Below, in pieces: positions 33,541 to 62,692 of a stretch of 64,000 bases of DNA. Both the position numbers and the translations under genes were made by a program. Source of the DNA: Erpobdella octoculata (lineage: Eukaryota > Annelida > Clitellata > Hirudinida > Erpobdellidae). The notes below the pieces were generated by a model that saw nothing but the letters and a program-made list of their open reading frames with translations, did no database searches and was not told the origin of the DNA. Location: NCBI GenBank assembly GCA_963978895.1, contig OZ022246.1, forward strand, positions 11,731,820-11,795,819, written 5' to 3'. How positions within the stretch are numbered: position 1 is the stretch's first letter; each line of letters opens with the position of its first letter.

Positions 33541-34496
33541 CACAAAGATCGAAACTTGAACGAATAACTTATATATAGGTTATATATACGTTATGGACAA
33601 TTATAATGTAGTGTATGCACACTTAAAATATAATAAAAATATAACAAAATAAATTAAAGTAAAATGACCAATAGAATGAAATTCTAATTGAAGAGGTAAA
33701 TAAAATAATTAAACTTTTAAAAATCACGACTGAATTTTGAAAGGAATAATGGCGATTGAAATCAAAAGGTGTTACTACGCGCTTGAATTGTACGGTCTTT
33801 GCTGATTAGTTTAGTTGGTTTCTTCTGAGCTTTCTGATTTGCTGAATGCGGTTATGACGTCTGCTTTGGAGCAGAATTTTCGTTGAAGATACAGTAGAAG
33901 AATTTCGATTGTTTAATTTGTATTTATTTGTTAAAAATCATTAGCATTGAATTTCTACTGTTCATAATATATCCCAATAGAAGCCGATTGCCTAGAAACT
34001 GGTCAGCTGCTGAGGCAACAAAAAACAATTTTTTTAGAAAAAGACGAAAAGGTGTGGGATTTATGGATGGCCTATGAACTCAACCTGATTAATGTCGATA
34101 CTCTACACACCGACATTGTTAATGTTTTAACCTAAAAAATTGTTAGCAATAAATATTAAAAAATTGATTCAATGTTCATATATTTAGTCGCTAGATTCTG
34201 ATATTATTGTTTTGACTTGAAGGGTTTTTTTTTAATTTTTTACCTATAAATATTGAAAACTTTATTCAATGTTTATTTTTGGTTACTCTAGCGTCAAAAC
34301 CAAATGCCATTTTAATTAGAGGGTCAAATCTGAGACACCATTGTGTGGTTCGCCAGCTCTGCTTATAGTGGACTGATGTATTGTTGCTTCAACGTTAATG
34401 TCGCCGGCTTCTATAGGTTGTGTATGGCCACGGCGGTTTTGTTCATGTTTTGAAGAATTTTTTTCCGGCTACTAACTTTTTTAGCTTGACCTTTGA
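33541..34496. other. No recognisable gene
   Basis: AT-rich spacer between the LINE and the 21-bp minisatellite. 34310-34380 belongs to the dispersed repeat shared with about 27305-27370 (reverse complement). Confidence 0.45.
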
Positions 34497-34640
34497 AGGA
34501 CATTTGCCCGACTTCGTACGCCATTTGCCCGACTTCGTATGCCATTTGCCCGACTTTGTACGCCATTTGCCCGACTTCGCACGCTATTTGCCCGACTTCG
34601 CACGCTATTTGCCCGACTTTTTACGCTATTTGCCCGATTG
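34497..34640. repeat. 21-bp minisatellite, CATTTGCCCGACTTCGTACGC type
   Basis: About seven copies, the reverse complement of the array at 27170-27285. Both strands are open across it because 21 is a multiple of 3. Confidence 0.92.
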
Positions 34641-34907
34641 GCTAGACCGATTCGGGCAAATGTCAAAATTCGGGCTTTTGGCATTTCCCCGGTAGAAGCG
34701 TTTACATCTGTCTAGAAGCAAGCTATAATTAAACTTTAGGTGTAATAAGATGAAAATTGAAATTTTAAAGCCAAAGGTCCATTCAGCACTAATCTCTCTT
34801 ATATATTTTCTCATATACACTTAAACTCGGTGAAAAATAACCCCAAAAACTTGGTGCTCGGCGCCAAAATTGCTGTTCGGTCCATATATATATATATATA
34901 TATATAT

Positions 34908-35268
34908 TCTAAAATAAATATATAAGAGTCTGTCTGTCCTTTGTTTTTCCAAAGTAACTTTTAAAAATATTTAAAAAAAATATTCTATATAGACTACCCC
35001 TATTCTCAGACCTACCAAATCTACACAAAAAATTCATAAAAATCGGTTCAGCCGTTTCGGAGGAGTTTGGAGACAAACACTATGACACGAGATTTGCACC
35101 TTGGCAATAAATCGGAAGCGGGAGAGCAAACGGGAACGGGAGAGCAAAGCGGGAAAGGGAGAGCAAGCAAGAACGGGAAAGCTACCGGGAGCGTGAGAGC
35201 AAGCGGGGAAGAAAACGGGAGCGAGAGAAAAACAAAAACATCTCTGAAAACTCCGGGTACCCTGCTAG
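34908..35268 (+). mobile_element. Non-autonomous Helitron, 361 bp
   Basis: Starts TCTAAAATAAATATATAAGAG and ends CTCCGGGTACCCTG-CTAG before T. It contains AAAATCGGTTCAGCCGTTTC followed by CACTATGACACGAGATTT, shared with 43470-43540, and a short GGGAGAGCAAGCGGGAA minisatellite. The TC and CTAG ends and the absence of inverted repeats fit Helitrons. Confidence 0.75.
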
Positions 35269-36220
35269 TACACGTATAAGAATGACACAAATGTATGTAT
35301 GACACATATCAAGATAAAAGACATGTTGCTCAATATTATCAGTCATAACTACAAATGCTAGCGAAGAGCAGATTGCTTTGGCCTGGGATTGCAATTAAAC
35401 CTCCCATTATATATGATTTTCTTGTAAGAGCTCAGTCTTCTTGAAAAAAAATCTTTATAAGTCGAGAAGACAAAAGAAATACTGTGGTGATTTTCACTTA
35501 CATCTTAATGGTGCTGTGCTGCAAAAACGAACCGACTGCTCAAATTTGATTTTCCAAATCAAAAGCTTTTCCAGCTCAGCACTTAAAACTTTCGACAGAA
35601 ATCATTTAAAAACTTAAAATTGGAGAGCCAAGCTTCATCTAAATACCTGGCTTTTAAATAGCCCGTGAATTTTAGAAAAGGATTGGAATATATATTTGAT
35701 ATAATACGTTCAATCATCCTACTTTACAAACAGGCCTAGATGAATATAAATTAATTAAGGCACACATAATAAATATGTAATCTTGCATAACAGCTTAAAA
35801 TTTACATGTTCATCACTTAAAGAACACACTAACTTATCATAGCAAAATAACATTGAATACATCTGAAATATAACAGGACAGTTCAAGCAGCAATTTGAGA
35901 AAACACTGAAAAGTGATATCTTAAAAAATATATATGTATGTAACTTTATATCTGGTCACAACACGCCAATCTGTGAAGTAATCGAACTTTCTGAAAATCT
36001 TAAAGCATATGCACCATTGATAACAAATATTCTTAAAACTACTTAATCAAGACACTGCAAAATAACTCGTTGCAAATCCTTAAAAATCTGAACAGACCAA
36101 TTTGAGCAGGAAAGTACATTATAATTAAAAATATATATATATAAATAAAGACAGGACCAATGAATAAGAAATCTTAAAAATATAATAATAATAATAATGA
36201 ACATGATCAATAAACACATC
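35269..36220. other. Intergenic, no recognisable gene
   Basis: Downstream of PTDSS2. No exon or repeat was recognised apart from short TA and TAA tracts near 36130 and 36180. Confidence 0.5.
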
Positions 36221-36225
36221 TTTAT

Positions 36226-52905
<16,680 letters not shown>

Positions 52906-53462
52906 TTCTAAGGTCAGTGCAGAAGTTGTCTTTAAAATTCTTTATAAGCATCACCTAAACACCATCTACAATCTATAGTTGTCACTTATATTACGTAATA
53001 ATAGTAATAGTGACGACAAGAACGGCCGAGCGAAAACAACGTACGATAAAAACGTGATGGGAATGCATGATAATAATAAACATGAAAGTGCTTATAATCA
53101 GTTAGAAAATATAAAATTACAATAGTTTTTTTTACAAAAGTAGTTTATAAATAAATAATTTTTATACTTATTTCCACATCCCTGAACATAAAAAACGTTC
53201 CTAATTGAATTATAAACAATATTGTGGCTTAATTTTAAAAATATAATTTATTCACTTTTTTAAATATTTAGAACAACTTCCAAGCTTAGGTGTAAAGTTG
53301 CCTTTTTCTATGAAAGATGAAATAAGCTAAGAAAAGGTTGCAGAGACATGAGCCGGGTGACGAACATTTTTATATTTTCTTTAAAAGGTGTTTAATGACC
53401 GTGAGGTAGTTGTGACTCATTTTTGAAAACGTTTCTAAAAAGTCTTAAACTCAAAGGGTTCC
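52906..53462. other. Upstream flank of PTDSS2
   Basis: Presumed promoter side of the minus-strand PTDSS2 gene. No TATA box or other element stands out; short (AAT)n near 53070. Confidence 0.4.
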
Positions 53463-53932
53463 ACGACAAAATGTTCACAGACAAAATGTTCACAGACAAA
53501 ATGTTCACAGACAAAATGTTCACAGACAAAATGTTCACAGACAAAATGTTCACAGACAAAATGTTCACAGACAAAATGTTCACAGACAAAATGTTCACAG
53601 ACAAAATGTTCACAGACAAAATGTTCAACGACAAATGTTCCCGACAAAACGTTCACAACACAACGTTCACGAAAAATGTTCACGCCCAAAATGTTCACAG
53701 ACAAAATGTTCACAGACAAAATGCTCACAGACAAAATGTTCACGACAAAACGTTCACGAAAATTGTTCACGCACAAAATGTTCACAGACAAAATGTTCAC
53801 AGACAAAATGTTCACAGACAAAATGTTCAACGACAAAATGTTCACGACAAAACGTTCACGACACAACGTTCACGACACAATTTTAACGTTCACGACACAC
53901 ACAACGTTCACGACAAAATGTTCACACTGAAT
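53463..53932. repeat. 15-bp minisatellite, ACAAAATGTTCACAG type
   Basis: About eleven perfect copies at 53463-53625, then degenerate copies (GACAAAACGTTCACGA..) to 53932. Long Met-Phe-Thr-Asp-Lys frames on the plus strand and Val-Asn-Ile-Leu-Ser on the minus strand come from the 15-bp period and are not genes. Confidence 0.93.
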
Positions 53933-54149
53933 AAAACACATTTTGTTTTATTATGTCAAGATCGCTTGCAATGCAAACTAATTATTAAGTTATTTTTCGT
54001 GGTGTTTCTATTCACCATTTTATTTACCTAAGCAGTAGCAGAGTATGTGTGTATGACAGTATGAAACTAATACATATTGGCAACAATCAACTTATCAAAC
54101 ATTTATTTTAAGTAAACCGTAAAACCAAACATGCAAAAAGCAAAAAATA

Positions 54150-54835
54150 TCGATCGAGACTTATTTCTGTCGTTCACTTAATTAAAATTGAAAGATCAAA
54201 TGATCTTCAATTAATAAATAATTGTATGGAGTTATAGCTATTTGGCTTTTTTCTTTTTGATCAGAGTAAGTAAATATTCCTTATTTTGATCTTTTTTTAT
54301 CGTCGTTCCATTTATTAACTAGTTATTAATACCAATTTTTTGCTTTTGGATACCCTAACATTTTAATCGCTAGAGAGGTAATTCAAGTTGAAAAAACTCA
54401 AGTGGCTGCATGCTGCTTATTGAGTCTTTACCCAAGTCATCGCTGCGTTAATTAAGTAATTAAAGCCGGCTATATTGCTCTTGGAAGCCGATAACTTCTT
54501 AATCGCTAGGCTACAACGATCAAGGCTTATTTCTGTCGCTCACTTAATTAAAATTGAAACATCAAATAAATCTCATTTAAAAACTAATTGCATTTCTTTT
54601 TCTTTTCGATCGGAGTAAATAAAGATTTCATATTTTGACCCTTTTTATCATCGTTCCATTTATTAACTAGTTAATGCGGGTTGGTTAATTTTCTCTTAGA
54701 TACCCTTAACTTTTTAATCTTTATAATACAGTTAAATACAGCCATCAAGCCTTATTTACGTCGTTTGCTTATTTGAAATTGAGGATTCAAGCGATCTCAA
54801 ATTAGTAACCAATTGTATTTTCCTATTTTAGCTAT
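54150..54835. repeat. Diverged tandem repeat, three copies
   Basis: Blocks at about 54150-54330, 54520-54680 and 54740-54835 share CTTATTTCTGTCG, CACTTAATTAAAATTGAAA and CGTTCCATTTATTAACTAGTT with many changes. Class unknown. Confidence 0.6.
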
Positions 54836-54842
54836 CTCATCT

Positions 54843-55742
54843 CATCTGTCTAGACCTCCTAGCCGAATTTTTTTTATGTTTGTGGCTGGCTGAACAAATA
54901 TTTCGGCTGATATCCGGATTAGCCGAATTTACGCGTAAAATTATTATTCGGCTTGAATTTTAAATTATCCGGCTTATGATTCAAATTTGTGGCTAATAAT
55001 TATTTTAAATTAGGCTAAAATTTAATATAAAATTAAATACTAAAGTTAATAAAGTTCAAAATTTATTACCAATATATAAATTATCAAATTAATAGCAATT
55101 GTCATAAAAGTTAATTAAATCATCAAAAATGTCATATGATGAACAAAATAACATCATAAAAAATAATATGAAAAAAATTTTTTTACATTGCAAATTTAAA
55201 ATTGTCATGTATAAAAACAATCTGATTTAATTTATGGGCACTTAAGGCTGATCTGCGGCTGTTCATAACTAATCCACATGTTAATTATCTATAATATCTA
55301 ATTATTAACTATTAACATGAGAAAAGAATTGTGATACTTTTTTTTTATGATAGTTTAATGTCCTTATACATAGTATTTTTAGACATTAATTGTGATACTT
55401 ACATTTATTCCTATTTTAAAGCGTCTGTCAGTAGCGATAATAAGTAAAGCAAAGATAATATAATGAAAATTAGACAACGTAATTGATTTCAGAAAGAAAT
55501 TCAGGAAATTAAACATTGCACACCAATGTATACATAATAGTTGATTTTGCACTTTTACATTGAAAATTAGTTTTATAATGAGTCAAACGTAAAAAAAAGG
55601 TCTAGGTTAAGCTGGTGTTCGGAAATCTTATAGTGGATTTTCGGCGTACCGTTTTCGGCTGGCCGCCGGCTAACCGTAATTTTTTTTCGGCTGATTTACG
55701 GCGGCTGTAAAAAGTTCGGCGGCTAGGAGGTCTACATCTGTC
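54843..55742. mobile_element. Non-autonomous hAT element with perfect 8-bp TSD
   Basis: Element 54851-55734 (884 bp) begins TAGACCTCCTAGCCG and ends with its exact reverse complement CGGCTAGGAGGTCTA. The flanking duplications are CATCTGTC at 54843-54850 and 55735-55742, both perfect. Subterminal GCCGAA/TTCGGC motifs recur inward on both sides. No transposase coding remains. Confidence 0.9.
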
Positions 55743-56170
55743 AAATATTGAATTTTAGAAAACTTTCAAAATCTAATAAAGCGCATTGACATAAGGAACG
55801 ATATCTATATTTCAAGGTCCACCTTGATTGGATGGTGGCAATGTAATCTCATTTTCACTCTCAAAAATTGTCCACAAGAAATCAAGATCGGTGTTGAAGT
55901 TGAGTTGAGGCATTTAAAAACATATTCGGTAAGGGGTTATGTCATAAAATGAATCACCAGAAGATGTGACAAGTTAGCAACAATACACATGTGTAGAGAT
56001 AGTTGTATCTGGAACGTATCTTATTTCATGTTTAACATACGGTCTTCAATATTACAATTCGTCCAAATCATCAAAATTGAATTTTTTTTTAACAAAACTA
56101 GGTGAAAAACATAACCAAACAACCAATGATTTATTAAATAAATGTTTCATCATAATTACAATCAAAGCTA
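55743..56170. other. Intergenic, no recognisable feature
   Basis: Short AT-rich spacer downstream of ATP6V1C. Confidence 0.45.
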
Positions 56171-56237
56171 AATATCAGATATATTTATTTAGACTTCATA
56201 TCTGCAATTTAATAAATCGAACGCCACACCAATGAAA

Positions 56238-59200
56238 CTATGTAGGAATATTGATGGCATCCAAATTTATTCTAAAGTACACATATGGGTAATACTCAGT
56301 CGCTCCAAAGTTGAAACCAGGAATGTCTTCAATCTGAATAGAAGAAATAATTACAATAAAATAAAAAATAAACAAAATTTCATTCAAGTGAGATTCTTAC
56401 TTCTGATTTTGAATTGGAAGTTCCTGAGATATCGAGATGTTGATAATGTTGATTCAACAACTCCTTCATTCTTTTTGTTGACCTTTTAAACGGTGCAACA
56501 ACCATTCCCTGGAAATTCACTGGCAGTCCATATCTATAAAAAAATTTCAACAATAATCAGTTGATAATAAAAAAATCAATGGAAACATTTCAATAATTAT
56601 TTAAATCAACTAAACTGCACCTCAAAATGGACTCGATGAAAGTTCTCAAAGCTTTAATGTGAACCCAAGCCATGAATGTTTCGGAAAGATTAATTTTCAA
56701 CCATCGGATCAAAGGTCCCTGGAAAAATTACAAAACAATAATAGGAAGTGCTTCCTACAGAATTATTTAAATCAAAATTACAAACCTCTTGCTTCTTCTT
56801 GTCATCATTTAATTTATCAATCTCCATCTTTCCAGACAGTAGCTCTTCTTCGTTATATTCAAAATCTCGAATCGAAAATCTGCATTAAAAATAACAAATA
56901 TCAGGAAAATAGAAAGAATAATTTCATCTTTATTTTTAACCAACTTGTTTTCCTTGCATTTCAACTTGTAGTCATCCACGACTCTCTTGAACAAAGTAAC
57001 ATTGAAAAGACAGAATTCAGAATCTTCTGTGATTAGACTGTATACAAATATAAAAAAAAAACAATAACATAAATAATAATGATTAAATGTAGAAAAAAAA
57101 CTAAAGTTACCTTGAACTTCCTGGAACAACCATATCAGTGAGAGTCTCATAATTCAGTAGCCAGTTTTTCTTTAACAGCCTGCAAAAACACATGAGCCAC
57201 TGAACAAAAAATTCTAATAAAAAAGAAAAAGATCCTAATACTAACGTTGGTACAACAACCAGTAGAGTGGTAAGATATTCAGAGTCTAAAACAAAATGTT
57301 CTTTTTTTACTACATCTACAAGACTTCTTATCATCAGACTGCCTCTAGAAAAATATGAAAATAAAACAAATATTGGACAGTTGTCATGGGTAACGCCTAT
57401 AATTATTCAATTAAGCAGCTTCTAACGTTGCTTTTCTTTCTATGTTCTGAATGTTGCTTTTGATTTGATTGAATGCTTGTGATCTCGATTTCAAATCGTT
57501 CTCCGAAGATGATACATTCTAAAACAGAAACACGAAAAGTTGTAATTTAAAGCTACGACTTTAAGATCTGCAGGATTAATAATGAAATAAGAAAAAGCTC
57601 AAATTTTTTTTTTACTAATAGTCTAACAATTTTTTCAAACTAGCAATGCTGATGCACTGCGGTCTTTATGAGAAACCCTGTTTGACTAAGAACTAGTCCG
57701 AACTCTATGATCATCTTCAAAACATTTAACTGCTAATGTTTCTGCTGATACTGTTCTTGCTTCATGGGGTTTTAAACACACTGAGGTTGACTGCATATAA
57801 CAGCCTACCAGACAACATTCATAACTCTACCGACACACAGTGTCTACGACTAGGGTATCATGCGACATATTATGGCATGTTTAAAATTCTTACTTACTTA
57901 AAAAAAGTGTTGATTACATTAACCTACTTTTTTTGATTAATTAATGCCCTGTTGATTCAGTCAATTTGGGCAACTACTTCAGCAAATAGGCCACTATTTT
58001 CTAGTAAAAATTATGCAAGAATTTGTAAGTGGCTAACTGCATCTAATATATTAAACAGAAAAAAATACTTCAAACAAAAAATAAATAAATAAAATCAATC
58101 AAATAACTTGAAACTTTTTTAAACAAAAACCAATAATAAACTTGCAAAGCAGAAAAAACATAAAAATGAACAGATAATGACCTTGGCAATCATATCACAT
58201 ATCTGCTTAAGAGGGAGTCTGGCGTTATATTTGCCTGAATCCCAAGAAAATTTGGTAATATAAGCAACTGGAGACACTGAAATTATAATAAAAAAAAATT
58301 AAGGGTCTTGATCAATTCACATTTATTTCATTTGCTCATTTGAACAAATATTTCCTGCCTCAATCTAATAGAAATGATCACAGATATAAAACAGCTGATT
58401 GAAATAAAAAATATATATAAAACAAATACGAAAAAAATAAATAAAAACAACCAAAACCAGACGGCAGGCCATAATAAAATTGCTTAACTTATTCTACTAC
58501 TTCTGTAAGCATAGAGTTTACTTTAGAAAATTTAAAACATTGACATATCTGCATAAAAATAGTTGTAATAAGGTAAAAAAATGGTAAACCACAATGCATC
58601 GACACCAGTCATCACAAGTTAAATATATGTAATACATAACACAAAATTACGGTGATACTGTATCTTAGAGATAATACTTCTGTACTACTCTTCACTTCTT
58701 AACATGTGCTTTCTCACTTTTGGAGATATGCAGTTCTTTAAATCACCACTCTACATTTCTACAGACACTGGTGAAACCTGTAGGTCTACAGATGAAGAAC
58801 CTCTTATTGCTCTGCCACCAGTGCATCCCAAAACCCTTCAATTTAGAAAAACTTACTTCCACCAACAGATATGTTCTCTTTAACCTTGTCTTTCTCGTTA
58901 TGTAAAACATCAGAGAGATATTGAGTCAGCTTTCTAGTCACACTGAAAAATATAAAAGACACATTTAGTAAATTTTGAAAATATTAAGTATTAGGACATG
59001 ATTACCTTTCCGCATAAGAGTCGAGTTTTGCTAATTCTTCTGACAGACTTACTAGTAGATCCAGATTACCCACCTATAAAATTATATTAAGCAATATAAC
59101 ACCCCTTTTAAATAGCTGATAATCTATAAAAACTTAGTTACTACAGAAACTTCAGATGCGCAAATGAAAATAAATATTCAGCAATACATTAAATATAAAT

Positions 59201-59533
59201 AATATGTACAATATAAATAGCTAAACAGCGCACCATTGAGGTTTTTCTAATAATTAATAATTATTTGTACAAACTGTGTACTACTACACTACAACGAAAA
59301 TAATCACAGTCTTATTAATTAATTAAACTAAAAAACAACTTAAACTTGAAAACACTACAGACCTTCAACTCAGGAATGGGAAACTTGAAAACGTATCCGA
59401 CGCCAGCCTTTCTGACTACATTATACAGCTTTTTGTACGTTTCTTCGCCAGTCTGGTCACCTGGTGCACTTACGATCCAGAACTCCGGCAAAGCGTACAG
59501 CTTTTCATCAATATCATCTACTGGATCTGACAT
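56238..59533 (-). CDS. ATP6V1C: V-type proton ATPase subunit C
   Basis: A complete gene of 12 exons: 59363-59533, 59006-59073, 58857-58942, 58182-58276, 57427-57518, 57246-57344, 57111-57179, 56945-57037, 56786-56879, 56621-56718, 56401-56533, 56238-56333. All junctions are GT-AG and in phase; 1,194 bp, 397 residues, against about 382 in human ATP6V1C1. Subunit C bridges the V1 sector and the stator of the vacuolar proton pump and regulates its assembly. Recognisable blocks include [87 protein letters not shown] and [10 protein letters not shown]. The N-terminus carries about 14 extra acidic residues ahead of the usual start; the next Met is not suitably placed, so I keep the ATG at 59533. 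AATAAA lies about 45 bp past the stop. Confidence 0.97.
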
Positions 59534-59939
59534 AACGATCGTATTATTTCAAAAAGTTCTATAAATGTGATTAAAAGGCACTAAAAGCTCTGCAGGTCCG
59601 ACGGACGAACGCAACATAAGCATCAAGTAAACAATAAAATATCAATCACTTGATACCGAGCTTGAGCCAATACCGGATTCGGCAGGTTGCGTGCGCCAGA
59701 AATTACTCGTTGACACATTACCAATACTTATTATTTATTTATTCGTGTTTTATGAAAAAACCCTGACAGAAGAAAAGTGTCGCTCGGAATCTCGAAAAAG
59801 TACATACAAATAAACAAAATAACACAACTTTTTATTCTCAGCTACTTTTATAAGGAAGATGTCGTAAGTTTGTGCATTTGTCAGTCGATTCGAAGGGGGA
59901 ACGGATATTTTCCCCCGGACATTCCCCTCGGACGTTCCC
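59534..59939. other. Upstream flank of ATP6V1C
   Basis: Likely promoter region of the minus-strand gene. No defined motif is visible. Confidence 0.4.
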
Positions 59940-60185
59940 CCCCGGGGTAAGATATGGTTAGGGCTAAGGTTAGGACTAGGGTTAGGGTTCGGGCTAGTTA
60001 CTAGTTACTTCCTTAGGGTTAAGGCTAGGGTTAGGGTAAGGGTTAGGGTTAGAGTTAGGGTTAGCATCCCACTAGTTACTTCGTTAGGGCATAGAGTACT
60101 ATAGCATATAGTTTTTAGTACTCTATGGTTAGAGTAAGGGCTAGGGTTAAAGTTAGGGTTAGCATCCCGCTAGTTAGGTACTTCG
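59890..60185. repeat. Degenerate telomere-like (TTAGGG)n block
   Basis: Starts with a CCCCCGGACATTCCCC / CGGACGTTCCCCCC segment, then imperfect GGGTTAGGGTTA repeats mixed with GGGCTAGGGTTA and an internally duplicated segment (AGCATCCC.CTAGTTA, CTTCGTTA). It reads as an interstitial telomere-like repeat or a dispersed repeat, not a chromosome end. Confidence 0.75.
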
Positions 60186-61370
60186 TTATCAAATCAAATC
60201 AAAGAATCATTTGATTAGGCGCTCCCTTGGGGTTATGGTTAAAATTCCAATGGCTACTTAGTTCACCAGCGGTTAAGCAAGCGCATCCAATATTCGACAA
60301 AAATGCTTTACACGATTTGTCTCTTTATAAGCTTTTGACAGCACCAGCTCCAGCACCTTAAGACCTTAACATAAAAGAAACTCTTGCCAAATCACAAAAT
60401 TTACTCAACTGCATTATTTTATTTATTTTCATCTGTCTTATTACCTATTACTAGAGCGCTCATCGATAACGTCTTTTCGTTTGATAAATTCTTTAAATTT
60501 TGTCGTTTTTCAAAAATACGAAGAAAACTAAAATGCTTAATCTGTACCAGAGTTGTACATGGATCAAATTTTGAGAACCAAATAAGCCATTAATTTCGTG
60601 ACCTGACCCACGTCGGCCTGACCTGACCTGGCCTTACTCTTACTTATTGAGTTGTAAATCTATTTTTTAAATTGTTTATTATTTTAAATAAAATTCAATT
60701 TTGAAACTAAAAGTTTTTTTTACTGAGAAATTCATTGGTATCTTCGTTGGTTTTTTGGACGTTGATGACATTAAATTAATTTTTTAGTCAATTGTTTTTT
60801 TTTATAGTTTGGCTATACTTTTGTTTGAACTGTTGCTGGTTTAAGATGTTATTCAATTTTTGTTGAAGTTTTCTTCACTGATTAATTCTTTGGTTGCTAT
60901 TTTTTTAATCAGGGTTTTGTTGTGTTTTAATTTGACTTGATATTTGATTTTTTAGTGTTTCTTTATCCTCCTGATTAATATTTTTTCTTTTTTCAGAATG
61001 TTTGTCATCACCATTGATGTTTTCTCATAGTGCGTTTTCCTGTTAGTGATTGAAAAAAAGTTTTTTTTGTAGTTGTTAGTTTTAGTTTGGTATCATGTTA
61101 GTGATTGAAAAAGGATTTTTTATAGTTGTTAGTTTTAGGGTCATTGGTAGTACTGCCTTATAGAGGCCATTTAGAAAGCATTTTCATATTATAATTGTTT
61201 TTTTCTTTAGTTATCCATGCTCTTGTTGAATGTTTGTTTTCTTGTGTCTGTTCGTAAATTATGCTGATACTCTTCCGTATTCTATTTAGGTAAGCATTTA
61301 TTGTTGTTATTGTGGTTTTTAGAACATTTTTATTTAGCAAATTTATTGGGGAGCAAGCGCCTTTGAATTT
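60186..61370. other. No recognisable gene
   Basis: AT-rich. A ~70-bp stretch (TTAGTGATTGAAAAA.. TTGTTAGTTTTAG) is tandemly duplicated at about 61045-61135. Nothing else was recognised. Confidence 0.45.
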
Positions 61371-61435
61371 AAGAAAAGGCGCTCTATATAAGTTTATTTG
61401 ATTGATTGATTGATTGACTGATTGATTGATTGATA

Positions 61436-61479
<44 letters not shown>

Positions 61480-61480
61480 A
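61371..61480. repeat. (ATTG)n tract following a LINE/SINE-like 3' end
   Basis: AAAAGGCGCTCTATATAAGT followed by (ATTG)n. The same GCGCTATA-then-GATTGATTG ending occurs at 19590-19620, so this is probably the 3' tail of an L2-type retroelement. Confidence 0.6.
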
Positions 61481-61960
61481 AATCGCGCAAACTGGCAAAT
61501 GGAACGAGTCGTGTTTTTACGTGGGTGAAAATACTTCCGTTTCTTTACTTTACTGCCAATCACAGTTCTTCATAGTCCTAATTGTTTTGACATTCTTCCC
61601 TAATGTTTTTGACATTATACGCACAGGAGCTTAGTTTAATTTTCCTACTATTTCGTTTTTTAAATTCTTTTCCACTATTGTTTATAAAAAATAAGAATTT
61701 AAAAACATTTTCAAAAAACAAGGTGTTTCAATAATAATTTCATAAATTTAAACAGTTGCGTTGAAAAGCTAAATAAAAGTGATAGAACACGTGCAAAGGC
61801 TGAACGGATTGTCGCTCAAACACTGAAAGAAACAGGATCTAGTCAAGAATCGAAGAAATTCGCTAATCGGACTCTGAAAAGATAAGATAATAATATATTT
61901 TGTTTGTTTTTCTATAAATTTGATAATACTATACTACCTATCTTGTCTGTATAAGTTACA

Positions 61961-62692
61961 ATGGTTAAGACAAAGGATATGGTAAAATGCGAAAAATGCG
62001 CAATGTATGGTAGTGGGGAAAGCTTTTCGGACAATGCGTGTATGAACTGCCACAAAATTGAAATATTAGAAAAGAAAATAGAGGAAATTTTAAAAAGTTA
62101 CTCAGTTTCAATAAATGAAATAAGTGAAAAGGTCGATAAGAAACTCGTTGTTACTGGCCAATCTAGCACGCTTAAAGAAGAGGCTTGGGTTAAAATTGAA
62201 AAAAAAGTTAAAAAAGTAGAGGAACATCTCAAAGAAGCTGAACTACATGACAAGAAAAAAAACAACATAGTTATTCATAGGCTTGCGGAAAGCGGTTCTG
62301 ATAAAGATGACCAAAGAAGATTGGACGATAAAAAAGAGATTGTAACCGTAGTTAAAGATATCCTTAAAGTGAACCTCGAAAACTCAGACATAAAAAAAAT
62401 TTATAGAATAGGCAAAATCTCAGACAAAGAAAGACCATTACTGGTAGAGTTTAAAGATGCCCAAACCAAAAACATAGTAATGGAATCTCTTTCCAAACTG
62501 CGTAACGCTGAAGATCGATATCGCAAGATCTCGGTGAGTCACGACATGACAGAAAACGAAAGGGAACAGTGTAAGATGCTAGTTAAAGAAGCCAAGGAGA
62601 AACAGTGCAATGACCAGTCGGGGGAATGGCTATACAGGGTAAAGGGTATGCCTGGAGACATGAGGGTAGTGAAGCTACGGAAACAACTCTAA
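61961..62692 (+). CDS. LINE ORF1: coiled-coil and RRM-like RNA-binding protein
   Basis: 243 codons. N-terminal double Cys pair (CEKCAMYG and CMNCHK), a coiled coil (about residues 30-105), then an RRM-like domain (KKNNIVIHRLAESG, IKKIYRIGKIS, RPLLVEFKDA) and a basic C-terminal part ending MRVVKLRKQL. Expected to bind the element's RNA. Its last 67 bp overlap the start of ORF2 in another frame. Confidence 0.85.
   Translation: MVKTKDMVKCEKCAMYGSGESFSDNACMNCHKIEILEKKIEEILKSYSVSINEISEKVDKKLVVTGQSSTLKEEAWVKIEKKVKKVEEHLKEAELHDKKKNNIVIHRLAESGSDKDDQRRLDDKKEIVTVVKDILKVNLENSDIKKIYRIGKISDKERPLLVEFKDAQTKNIVMESLSKLRNAEDRYRKISVSHDMTENEREQCKMLVKEAKEKQCNDQSGEWLYRVKGMPGDMRVVKLRKQL

Noticed and set aside
53392..54031. 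A repeat protein of Met-Phe-Thr-Asp-Lys units, 202 codons
   Set aside because: The 15-bp period keeps several frames open on both strands, and there are no splice or start signals.
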